DNA of 64,000 bases from Lamellibrachia satsuma. Lineage: Eukaryota > Annelida > Polychaeta > Sabellida > Siboglinidae. The position numbers and the translations under genes are program-made. Of this stretch, positions 36,518 to 41,800 are shown piece by piece; position 1 is the first letter of the stretch, and every line of letters starts with the position of its first letter. The notes beneath the pieces were generated by a model. That model did not search any database and was not told the DNA's origin. It saw nothing but the letters and a program-made list of their open reading frames with translations. Location: positions 2,907,501-2,971,500 of the forward strand of contig BSQZ01000030.1 in the NCBI GenBank assembly GCA_033239005.1. The letters run 5' to 3'.

Positions 36518-37276
36518 GCCAACAAATCAACAGTTGAGACATCTGCTGTTGAATCAACAGGTCAGTCCTTCTGTTTCCCCATAGCAAGTAACTTGGGATC
36601 ATGTGTGTTTTGGCTCTGTCCAGTTATATCAGTAATCTGGGATCTTGTGTGTTTGGGCTCTGTCCAGTTTTCCCAGTAATCTGGGATCTTGTGTGTTTGG
36701 GCTCTGTCCAGTTTTCTTCATAACTTGGGATTACATGTGTTTGGGCTCTATCCTGTATTTATTGATTAGGTGGAACATACACTGCAGGGTGCAACAAAAG
36801 GATAACATACAATTAATATACTTTGATCTTATAGTTCTACTGTTATTCAGATTCTTGTAGACTACACATTGTTAGCATTTAATCCATGTTACAGTTTTAT
36901 TACCATTTCACACCCAAGTAACGCATAATATTAACGACCAAAATATTAACAATCCAAACTTGTAACCTGTTTCAATGGAGGGTCATTGTGACTAATCAAA
37001 GGTAAAGTATGCAAATGAAAAAAATTACAAATTGAAATTCTTTCAGTTTCTATTTACAATTACCAAATGCCCATTTGTCTTTTTTAGCAACAACAACAGC
37101 TACGACAACAGGCATTGATGCAGCAGCAGCAGCAGCAGCAACAGCAGCAACAACAGCCGAGGGCAAGGGTTCCAGTGCCAGGCCAAGCAGGGATGATACC
37201 CCCTCCCACGGGGCAGCAGGGCATTCAGCCCAATCTCAGTGTCCCTGGATTCCCCATGGATGAATTCACATTCTAG
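283..37276 (+). CDS. MED25: Mediator complex subunit 25, 5'-partial, 14 exons in window
   Basis: Mediator subunit that receives signals from DNA-bound activators and passes them to RNA polymerase II in the nucleus. Exons with GT-AG borders and consistent phase: 283-381, 1328-1478, 1970-2035, 5947-6034, 7745-7900, 14348-14881, 18064-18175, 18451-18616, 19934-20101, 21219-21302, 30911-31561, 32120-32213, 36352-36560, 37088-37276 (stop TAG). They give 921 residues; the start and first part of the VWA domain lie left of the window. Window residues 1-134 are the rest of the VWA domain ([28 protein letters not shown]); about 365-513 are the ACID domain ([20 protein letters not shown]); near 850 is an LxxLL box (LRHLL). 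Five glutamine runs make it longer than the roughly 750-residue vertebrate protein. Domain identity is recognised from family knowledge; exon borders are inferred from splice sites and phase. Confidence 0.93.
480..800 (+). repeat. Dispersed repeat family R2, copy 1
   Basis: Aligns by eye, with indels, to 48840-49147 in the same orientation: GCAGTCG followed by [17 protein letters not shown] sequence, then GTCATAGTA(C/T)AT, then CAAAACTAAATAA(C/T)GCATTT-like blocks. No coding capacity is seen. The class is unknown. Confidence 0.6.
800..1327. other. MED25 intron without recognised content
   Basis: AT-rich single-copy-looking sequence up to the acceptor at 1326-1327. Nothing recognised. Confidence 0.5.
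1490..1780 (+). mobile_element. tRNA-derived SINE, old copy with repeated head
   Basis: A box-B-like GGGGTTCAAGTTTACC near 1589 is followed by the core GCTGCCGTTTCGAAACTTGG and TTCAGCCCAGTTTGCC, which matches the cores of the SINEs at 19001 and 19694. The head (GGTAGCTAGTGGGG) is repeated about three times at 1490-1550. It lies in the MED25 intron 1479-1969. Confidence 0.65.
2398..3013 (-). mobile_element. CR1/L2-like LINE fragment (RT C-terminus and 3' end)
   Basis: The minus strand encodes the LINE C-terminal region ([20 protein letters not shown], then [18 protein letters not shown]) and ends with the family tail GATAAGCCAAAGGCTTCC. Compared with the copy at 46388-48746 it is truncated at the 5' end and has an internal deletion joining FKILNGY to DTYLRR. 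Confidence 0.85.
3014..3690. other. MED25 intron without recognised content
   Basis: AT-rich sequence with no recognised repeat or coding block. Confidence 0.5.
3691..5916 (+). repeat. 44/39-bp satellite array in MED25 intron
   Basis: About 50 units of GGGTTATCTGACAGTG + TTTTCTTTGTTGTGAC + TATCTTGCTGTA. Long (44 bp) and short (39 bp, lacking GCTGT) units are interspersed. The array ends about 30 bp before the acceptor of the exon at 5947. Each unit has a pyrimidine-rich stretch ending in TAG, like a 3' splice site. Confidence 0.95.
6035..6617. other. MED25 intron with a (TA)n microsatellite
   Basis: Unremarkable intron with a (TA)n run at about 6344-6377. Part of the preceding exon (about 20 bp around CGTCATTTAGTAATGCTCAA) recurs at 6073-6097, a short duplication of coding sequence into the intron. 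Confidence 0.55.
6618..7322 (+). repeat. 29-bp tandem array with donor-like sequence
   Basis: About 24 units of GTCATGCCAGTCCACTCCCA + GGTAC(G/A)(T/C)AA. Many units carry CCCAGGTACGTAAGTC, which contains two overlapping matches to a 5' splice site. Confidence 0.95.
7377..7690 (+). repeat. 21-bp tandem array, part left of MED25 exon 5
   Basis: About 15 units of GTGTGATCACCATGCGTGGC plus one base, with the palindrome GTGATCAC in most units. The same unit resumes right of the exon at 7745-7900. Confidence 0.95.
7914..8128 (+). repeat. 21-bp tandem array, part right of MED25 exon 5
   Basis: About ten units of the same 21-bp motif as at 7377-7690, starting about 18 bp after the exon's donor site. 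Variants with TGATCATCATGCATGG occur only on this side. Confidence 0.95.
8161..8345 (+). repeat. Dispersed repeat family R1, copy 1
   Basis: Shares with 58106-58250, in the same orientation, an ordered set of blocks: ATTGA(T/C)TGAACCA, CAGTGGCTCATG, AGCAGGTT and GATCTTTTACTTCCCCTGGC. No coding frame or tRNA promoter boxes are evident. Confidence 0.65.
8346..9305. other. MED25 intron without recognised content
   Basis: AT-rich; several AATAAA-like strings, no coding block and no repeat recognised. Confidence 0.5.
9306..13676 (+). repeat. 49-bp satellite array, about 4.4 kb
   Basis: About 89 units of CTTTGTGACCACTGAATACT + TTAGCCATTCCAGTGC + TACAATCTTCAAG in MED25 intron 7901-14347. Variant positions (CCATT/CCCTT/CCGTT, GTGCT/GTACT, CTTCAAG/CCTCATG) come in blocks, which suggests segmental expansion. 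Edge units are the most diverged. Confidence 0.97.
13677..14347. other. MED25 intron without recognised content
   Basis: AT-rich, with a short repeat of TTGTAGTTATTGTCA at 13820-13850 and a threefold GCCTGTCGTACTG-type repeat at 14160-14275. Nothing else recognised. Confidence 0.5.
14590..14673 (+). repeat. MED25: MED25 polyglutamine tract 1 (28 Q)
   Basis: Twenty-eight consecutive CAG/CAA codons in the largest linker exon, just upstream of a looser Q/P-rich stretch ([16 protein letters not shown]). CAA and CAG are mixed, which usually slows repeat slippage. Antisense reading gives poly-Leu frames that are not genes. Confidence 0.9.
14953..15005 (+). repeat. Short fragment of dispersed repeat R2
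   Basis: GTAATGCGTGAATAGTTCAA matches the start of R2 at 510-530 and the unit of the array at 48736. It lies directly left of the 69-bp array. Confidence 0.45.
15018..16428 (+). repeat. 69-bp tandem array with a palindromic TATA motif
   Basis: About 20 units containing GCTCCCTTTATAAAGGGGTG, then AGGCTAGTTCATG, then CCCCAGCTGTTATCTCTTTC. The unit is 69 bp (23 codons) without stops in several frames, hence long spurious open frames on both strands. Most units hold the perfect 14-bp palindrome CCCTTTATAAAGGG. Confidence 0.96.
16478..18022 (+). repeat. GTTGTATGTGCT-type microsatellite split by a transposon
   Basis: Runs of GTTGTATGTGCT/GTTGTTGTATGT at 16478-16568 and 17934-18022 are one array interrupted by the hAT element at 16569-17933. 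Confidence 0.9.
16569..17933. mobile_element. Non-autonomous hAT transposon, 1365 bp
   Basis: Ends are inverted repeats beginning TAGTGCCCTGCGCGGGC, flanked by a perfect 8-bp direct repeat ATGTGCTG (16561-16568 and 17934-17941), as expected for hAT. Both subterminal regions are packed with AGGCCCGGCCC-type motifs, likely transposase-binding sites. No transposase is recognised. The minus strand has a good acceptor (pyrimidine run and CTTCAG near 17016-17021), a short frame and AATAAA, which may be a remnant terminal exon. Confidence 0.9.
18617..18987. other. MED25 intron without recognised content
   Basis: AT-rich sequence left of the SINE at 19001. Nothing recognised. Confidence 0.5.
19001..19321 (+). 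mobile_element. Complete tRNA-derived SINE with 13-bp target duplication
   Basis: Box A TGGCCTAGTGG and box B GCGAGTTCAAGACCC are followed by a core (CCTCAGTCTACTCAGCTGCA) shared with the SINE at 19694, and a (CTTAC)n tail. It is flanked by identical CTCACAGGTATAT at 18988-19000 and 19322-19334. Such elements are moved by a partner LINE. Confidence 0.92.
19473..19693 (+). repeat. 45-bp tandem repeat, about 5 units
   Basis: Units contain CATCAGTACTGTTACTGGGT and CATTGGACCCTTAAAACAAA. It lies between two SINEs in the MED25 intron before the last ACID exon. Confidence 0.85.
19694..19915 (+). mobile_element. tRNA-derived SINE (second subfamily)
   Basis: Head GGGGCGCAGTAGCGTAGCAA, box B CAGATTCGAATCCTC, and core GCCGTTTTGAAACTTTGACA to CAGTTCACTCAGCTGTATAA and GAGTACCTGGC. 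The core matches the other SINEs here; the tRNA head differs from the one at 19001. It ends about 20 bp before the exon at 19934. Confidence 0.85.
20205..20785 (+). repeat. 28/29-bp tandem array
   Basis: About 20 units of GTATGTATGGAGGGTCAT + TGGGTCGTAGC. The left half has 28-bp units (CATGGGTCATAGC), the right half 29-bp units. It lies in the MED25 intron after 20101. Confidence 0.95.
20991..21178 (+). repeat. 20-bp tandem array
   Basis: Nine-plus units of TACACTGTACTAAGGTCAGC, ending about 40 bp before the MED25 exon at 21219. Confidence 0.95.
21498..22834. mobile_element. piggyBac-like element, TTAA-flanked, 1337 bp
   Basis: Perfect 17-bp terminal inverted repeats GGTAGCTGGGGCAGCTA (21498-21514 and 22818-22834), each bordered by TTAA (21494-21497, 22835-22838), the target duplication typical of piggyBac-type elements. 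An open frame of 115 codons (21565-21912) is not recognisable as transposase, so this is probably non-autonomous. Confidence 0.8.
22979..23685 (+). repeat. 60-bp tandem array
   Basis: About 12 units containing TGTGCATGATGGAGTTTGTG, ACAGACTGTTCTAGTTTGG and TACAGCTGTTATACATG. The first units are the most diverged. Confidence 0.95.
24059..24466 (+). repeat. Old tandem duplication of about 210 bp
   Basis: 24059-24270 and 24271-24466 share TGTCAGAAA, ATTGATTAGAATAA, ATTATACATAAACTTATTAT, AGACATAT and TTTGTTAACATTTA in order, then diverge by an indel and many substitutions. Confidence 0.75.
24540..24726 (+). repeat. 26-bp tandem array
   Basis: Seven units of GGGCTGACATGTTCATGAGG + GATGTT, running directly into the LINE copy that begins near 24727. 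Confidence 0.95.
24727..25547 (+). mobile_element. Internally deleted CR1/L2-like LINE copy
   Basis: Starts in ORF1 ([20 protein letters not shown], like the end of an SGNH-esterase domain), continues into the endonuclease N-terminus ([35 protein letters not shown]) and then jumps from SDHNQIQ to [20 protein letters not shown] and the normal 3' end with repeated AATCTTGTTA tail. Most of endonuclease and all core reverse transcriptase are missing, with frame breaks. Confidence 0.85.
25548..25935 (-). mobile_element. CR1/L2-like LINE fragment, reversed
   Basis: The minus strand encodes [40 protein letters not shown] and [20 protein letters not shown]: the C-terminal part of the LINE protein. 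It is sandwiched between two plus-strand copies and meets the next one head to head. Confidence 0.85.
25936..26810 (+). mobile_element. CR1/L2-like LINE copy, decayed
   Basis: Encodes [18 protein letters not shown] and [12 protein letters not shown], then VDDTK where the active copy has the catalytic FADDTK, so the second aspartate pair is altered (FAD to FVD). Frame breaks follow, with deletions before the standard 3' end at about 26780-26810 (GATAAGCCAATGGCTTCC). Confidence 0.85.
27156..27218 (+). repeat. (CACG)n microsatellite
   Basis: About 15 perfect ACGC units inserted just after the FADD motif of the RTE-like relic. Spurious frames on both strands cross it. Confidence 0.95.
27663..28005 (+). 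repeat. 24-bp in-frame array inside a LINE coding region
   Basis: About 14 units of AGGACAGACCAACACAGCAT + CAGG, reading RTDQHSIR in the relic's own frame. It sits between KEIWK and [12 protein letters not shown] of the LINE protein, where related copies have a single unit. Confidence 0.95.
28180..29215 (+). repeat. Array of about 55-bp units, about 18 copies
   Basis: Units contain GGTGCATTGGTC(C/T)TGGTGG, ACA(G/T)A(C/T)ATGGTCCATC and TGACAGAGTAGGTGG. Unit length varies. A longer block of about 360 bp seems repeated (28375-28560 resembles 28737-28920), so there is higher-order structure. Confidence 0.9.
29335..30022. mobile_element. Possible DNA transposon with 19-bp inverted ends
   Basis: GGCCATGTTCACACAGAAA (29335-29353) and TTTCAGTGTGAACATGTCC (30004-30022) are inverted with 17 of 19 matching. 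No convincing target duplication and no transposase were found. The style of the ends suggests a cut-and-paste element, family unassigned. Confidence 0.45.
30023..30910. other. MED25 intron with a CA/GT-rich low-complexity stretch
   Basis: An alternating purine-pyrimidine stretch at 30518-30660 (TGTG..., CGCACGCG, then CACA...) is followed by a pyrimidine-rich run of GTTTCACTTTCTGTT copies at 30715-30820. No gene seen; the acceptor at 30909-30910 follows. Confidence 0.6.
31070..31279 (+). repeat. MED25: MED25 polyglutamine tracts 2 and 3 (27 Q and 13 Q)
   Basis: In exon 30911-31561, 27 glutamine codons at 31070-31150 and 13 at 31241-31279 are separated by a serine/methionine/proline-rich segment. 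This is low-complexity Mediator C-terminal sequence after the ACID domain. A poly-Cys and a poly-Leu frame on the minus strand are shadows of these tracts. Confidence 0.9.
31562..32119. other. MED25 intron, small repeat only
   Basis: Nothing recognised except about three copies of TTGCACTGATCA at 32056-32097, just upstream of the acceptor at 32118-32119. Confidence 0.5.
32456..36093 (+). repeat. 42-bp satellite array, about 3.6 kb
   Basis: About 87 units of ACTTCCCTGATAGAACCACC + CTACTAACCCATTGTTACAG + CC, with 40-bp variants (CCCCATAG). In the last third (34990 onward) CTACTAAC is mostly replaced by CTAATAAC. It fills MED25 intron 32214-36351. Unit length 14 codons makes several frames open on both strands; none is a gene. 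Confidence 0.97.
36592..36755 (+). repeat. 43-bp tandem repeat, about 4 units
   Basis: Units contain GGGATCTTGTGTGTTTGGGC and TCTGTCCAGTTTTCCCAGTA, starting about 30 bp after the MED25 exon at 36352-36560. Confidence 0.85.
36756..37087. other. Last MED25 intron, remainder
   Basis: AT-rich; ends in the pyrimidine run and TTTTTAG acceptor at 37081-37087. Nothing else recognised. Confidence 0.55.
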
Positions 37277-38149
37277 CCCCTTGTTGTGGGTGAAGGCTAG
37301 GATAGTCGATGTGACAACAGAGGGATTGTGCCCCTGCAAAGGGTGTTCCGCTTCCTTGGAATGTGACATTTCACGTAATTACCTCTCAAGAAACTTGTTT
37401 GTGTTCGTCCCTAATATTTTGGCCGCTTCGCAAGTCCATCGTCAGCAGACCGAGTTCTTTACGGACGTCACTGGAGAAGAAATGGTGGGAGTTCCTGGCC
37501 AACATCTTGGTTCAGGGCAGGTTTTGTTCAATGGATGTTACGTGGTTCCTGGATGTGTCTCCTAAATCAGTCGGCTGACAAAGTCCGTGGGAATCAGACA
37601 GAATATTTGGAGAAAAACACCCAAGTTTCTTGCGAGGTAATCATATCAAATAGAAGGATTGTAGGTGTTGAACCTGTGGAAGTCGTAATTCTGGCATGAA
37701 CTCCCTCCACTGCTACTGGATATTGTACAGTTGACCTGTCTCTAAGTGTACATATTGGACCTGTACAGCCATTGGCAGGTGACTTGACGTTGCTTGCGGC
37801 CGATGCACGGGAAATGTTGCTCAGTGAAACAGCTCGATATATGCAGTCTGATGAAGTATATTCAGTTTTCACTATGTGAAATACTGGTTATTTTTAAAAC
37901 CACACATACCACATTGAATTATGGAATTCCCCAGGAAAAGCCCCCACATCTCAGCAGTGTAGTTAACATACAAGTATATTATAGGACTATTTTATAAAGT
38001 TGGAGATATTATTAACCTGAGATAGTTGTGACATCATTCAAAAAAGTGATTTGTGAACTAGACTAGTGCTATATATACCGAGAGATGGATACTATGATAT
38101 GATGTAACACAGATTTGTAAAGGCTGGCTTACATGAGTGATTAGTTGCT

Positions 38150-38400
38150 AGTGTCGTGTGGTATGGCCTGGCTGCAAGCAATGTGTAAGACACCCTTTGA
38201 GCATGACACCTACAAGCTATGTGTGTAAGACACCCTTTGTGCAGGACCCCTACAGCTGTGTGTAAGACTTTGAGCATGACACCTACAAGCTATGTGTGTA
38301 AGACACCTTTTGTGCAGGACCCCTACAGCTGTGTGTAAGACACCCTTTGAGCATGACACCTACAAGCTATGTGTAAGACACCCTGTGAACATGACACCTA
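38150..38400 (+). repeat. Degenerate tandem repeat of about 38 bp
   Basis: About seven units with GTGTAAGACACCCTTTG, AGCATGACACCTACAAGCTA; some units have GCAGGACCCCTACAGCT instead. Lies in the predicted MED25 3' UTR. Confidence 0.8.
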
Positions 38401-38771
38401 CAAGCTATATAGCGTTTTCTCAAATCTTTTGTTCTGCTGTGGTTTAATATACACCACTCAGTGTGACTTGCATTTCCAATAATCGTCTTATACAGCTGTA
38501 CAATCTCGCCTGACGAAATGCTTGCTTTCAGTCTCGTGCTGTATTTGTATGGTGACCAGAAAATTTGATTATATCTTTGCATAATTGAAACTGTAATATT
38601 TTTGACATATTTATTATGTAGAAGATTGGATCAGAAGCTAGAAGCATCTATGTACACATTGCGGGAATATAAATTTGTAGCAACATATATATAACAAAAT
38701 ACTGTGAGGTTTCTGTTGTGTAGCTACTTAAATAATTTACTGCATAAATGATATTTATTTTGTAACAAGTG

Positions 38772-38777
38772 TTTATT
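38772..38777 (-). terminator. UMPS: Poly(A) signal, UMPS side
   Basis: TTTATT on the plus strand is AATAAA on the minus strand, about 60 bp after the UMPS stop codon (TGA, 38837-38839 read on minus). It is 15 bp from the opposing MED25 signal. Confidence 0.65.
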
Positions 38778-38792
38778 CACATATACAGTTGG

Positions 38793-38798
38793 AATAAA
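38793..38798 (+). terminator. MED25: Poly(A) signal, MED25 side
   Basis: AATAAA on the plus strand, the first canonical hexamer after the MED25 stop at 37276. It lies 38 bp short of the UMPS stop codon, so a MED25 transcript ending here would overlap the UMPS 3' UTR. Confidence 0.55.
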
Positions 38799-38836
38799 AT
38801 GTTGAATTAAATCAACCAGACAAGTAGAAATGCTGG

Positions 38837-41800
38837 TCACTGAAGTAGATCTTCGTATGCATCAAAGCCGGCATGTTGATACTGTCTGGCTACTGCGACT
38901 GGGTCTTCAGCATTGAGAATACCTCGACCCACTATAATGATGTCCACATGATTCTCAGTGACCATCTGCCTTGGACTGTTGTACTGTTGACCAAGCTGGT
39001 CACTCACGCCACCCAACTGAACACCTGCAATGGTTCGGTTCTTAACTGGAGCATGATTAAAGTAAAACATTCCGTTAAAGAGAAACATTTAAACAATTTA
39101 ATAGAACATATCTGCCAGTGCTCTCTTGTCTTTATTTAGCACATTTATTTGCATATTTAGTATCAATAATAATAACTTTTATTTCAGACAATAAGCATTA
39201 TTCTTTCCTATCACCACTAGTATTTTATAATTGCTCTTTCTGATAACCACTTCGTATGCCAGTGTCATTTGTGACCTTTTCCTGACTCCCGATGTATAAA
39301 TTTGTGATTATATCACCAGAACTGGTTTTATTGGTTTTGGAAATGGTTTTACTTCAATTGCAAGTCCAAGTCAAGTCATCAAGTCCCAAGTCATTAGGAT
39401 GCAAATCCAAGTCAAGTTTCAAGTCTTTGTCCATACCATTAAAATGTGCAACAACCGTGCATGCACATTTTATACAGGTGCCTCGACCATGAGGCTAGTG
39501 TCGGTATCACTCGTAGTCTGTCTTGCTGTCAGCAAACTAGCATTGATCAAAATTTGGGTTATGTGTAACAACAGAGTTTTACTCAGATCTTAATTACATA
39601 CACTCAAGACATTAATTAGTTTAAGCCCTTGCACAAGTCTTGGACTTATTGATTTTCCGGTTTGGCTGACAAGTCCCAAATGCTTGAGTCTGAAGTTTTG
39701 TAAAAGTTTTGTAAAAGTTTGGTAAAAGTTTGGTAAAAGTGTTACTTGAAGACTCGAGCCCCCGGCTCTAAGTAAAATATGATAACAACCAATCTATCAG
39801 AAGAATGGTTCTGCTTAATAATATTTACCTGGTGCCATGTGAATAAAACGAGGGTCATCAACAAGCGCTCGCTGACAGATGAACCCCATCACAAAGTCGC
39901 TGTTCTCCTCCGCCATCTTCACTGCAGCTGTAACACAATCAATTCAGTGACATGGCCTACCACAGAAAGCAAGTTTTTCTACAGGGCAGTACGAGGTCCT
40001 TGCAACCAGTCAAAGTGCTTTACACTTCACTGCTGGCAGCCGGTGCATTCCAAGACCAACTTCTCTGGGAAGTATTAAGCCATGCTGCAATTACTGCACA
40101 AAGATTATTCATTCACACAGGATCACACAGGAAGCATTCAACAAAGCTACAATTAAAGATTAGTCATTCACATATATCCCACCACCATCTATAGCCAGGT
40201 ACACTGTATAGCTCAGTGAACCGGAGCAACATGGATTGAACAAAACTGAAACGGCAGCAAGTGGATTTGAACTAAGCTCCTCTCACTTGAGTCTGTAAGC
40301 TCCTCTCACTTGAGTCTGTCATTCTAACACTACATTCTAACACTACTTCACTTCTAACACTACATTCTAACACTACTTCACTTCTAACACTACATTCTAA
40401 CACTACTTCACTTCTAACACTACATTCTAACACTACTTCACTTCTAACACTACATTCTAACACTACTTAATTTCTAATCAACGTATCAGGATATTTTAAT
40501 TCAAATGTCACGTCAGTGCTGATATACAGCTTGGAAACACGGAGACTGACTCAACAAACATTAAAAAGGATACAGACTGTCATCATATTATGCCTGTGCA
40601 GAATATGGAATTTAAAATGATCTGACATGGTTAACAACAACTCAGGACCAAACAGCTTCCTGTGGAGAAGGAAATCAAGATGAGAAAATGGAGATGGATT
40701 GATCACAAACTAAGAAAACCCCTCCAGTATCACCAGACAGTCATTGTCATGGAACCCCCAGAGAAACCCCTCCAGTATCACCAGACAGTCATTGTTGTGG
40801 AACCCCAGAGAAACCCCTCCAGTATTACCAAACAATCATTGTTATGGAACCCCCAGAGAAAAAGAAGCCGGCCTTGAAACATGTTGAAGAGACAGTCTGA
40901 CATCACAATCTTAATGATGTGCGTCACCTCCATCAAGCTTTGCCTTAGCAACCATGTTTTCTTTCCCACATACTGTTATCGCTGAAAAAATTTGTCCTTT
41001 GTTCTTGTCGCAAAGAAAATTTTTTTAGACATAGATGCAACAAAATAATACAATGGAAAATCCGACAGCTGTAGCCATATTTGTTAGTGTGATGAACTTG
41101 GTTGCTAGGCAAATAGTGACCTGGTTGTTAGACAAACTGACCTGGGTGCTAGACAAACAGTGACCTGGTTGCTAGACAAACAGTGGTGCAATGGATCCAA
41201 CAATTAAGAAGATAGGTTACATCTGGAACAAACTCACAAAGATGGCACAACACAGGACACAGTGGAGAACTGTTGTTGATGACCTAAGCTCCCAGCAAGT
41301 AAACTTTTCTTGATGCCCTACGCTCACAGCAAGTAAACTTTTGTTATGACCTAAGCTCCCAGCAAGTAAACTTTTGTTGATGACCTATGCTCCCAGCAAG
41401 TAAACATTTGTTGATGACCTATGCTCCCAGCAAGTAAACTTTTGTTGATGACCTATGCTCCCAGCAAGTAAACTTTGTTGATGACCTAAGCTCCCAGCAA
41501 GTAAACTTTTGTTGATGACCTATGCTCCCAGCAAGTAAACTTTTGTTGATGACCTATGCTCCCAGCAAGTAAACTTTTGTTGATGACCTATGCTCCCAGC
41601 AAGTAAACTTTTGCTGATGACCTATGCTCCCAGCAAGTAAACTTTTGTTGATGACCTATGCTCCCAGCAAGTAAACTTTGTTGATGACCTAAGCTCCCAG
41701 CAAGTAAACTTTTGTTGATGACCTATGCTCCCAGCAAGTAAACTTTTGTTGATGACCTATGCTCCCAGCAAGTAAACTTTTGTTGATGACCTATGCTCCC

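Larger units (their letters stand above)
36435..37156 (+). repeat. MED25: MED25 polyglutamine tracts 4 and 5 (25 Q and 12 Q)
   Basis: Twenty-five glutamine codons at 36435-36509, followed in the same exon by the LxxLL box LRHLL, and 12 more at 37121-37156 in the last exon. An intron (36561-37087) separates them. Confidence 0.88.
37277..38836. other. MED25 3' untranslated region and convergent gap to UMPS
   Basis: No conserved coding sequence seen. The first AATAAA on the plus strand after the MED25 stop is at 38793-38798, so the MED25 3' UTR would be about 1.5 kb. It contains a broken inverted repeat (near 37376-37399 and 37627-37650) and a degenerate array of about 38 bp at 38150-38400. Open frames at 37239-37578 and 37594-37872 resemble nothing recognised and sit in UTR. 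Confidence 0.6.
40520..41290 (+). mobile_element. RTE-like LINE relic (C-terminal end)
   Basis: Across frame breaks reads [53 protein letters not shown] and finally [18 protein letters not shown], the ordered C-terminal blocks of the same family as 26862 and 49830. A 49-bp unit is triplicated at 40715-40865. Confidence 0.8.

Noticed and set aside
37239..37578. Coding extension after MED25 stop
   Set aside because: Overlapping frames without family resemblance; the MED25 frame ends cleanly at TAG 37274-37276.
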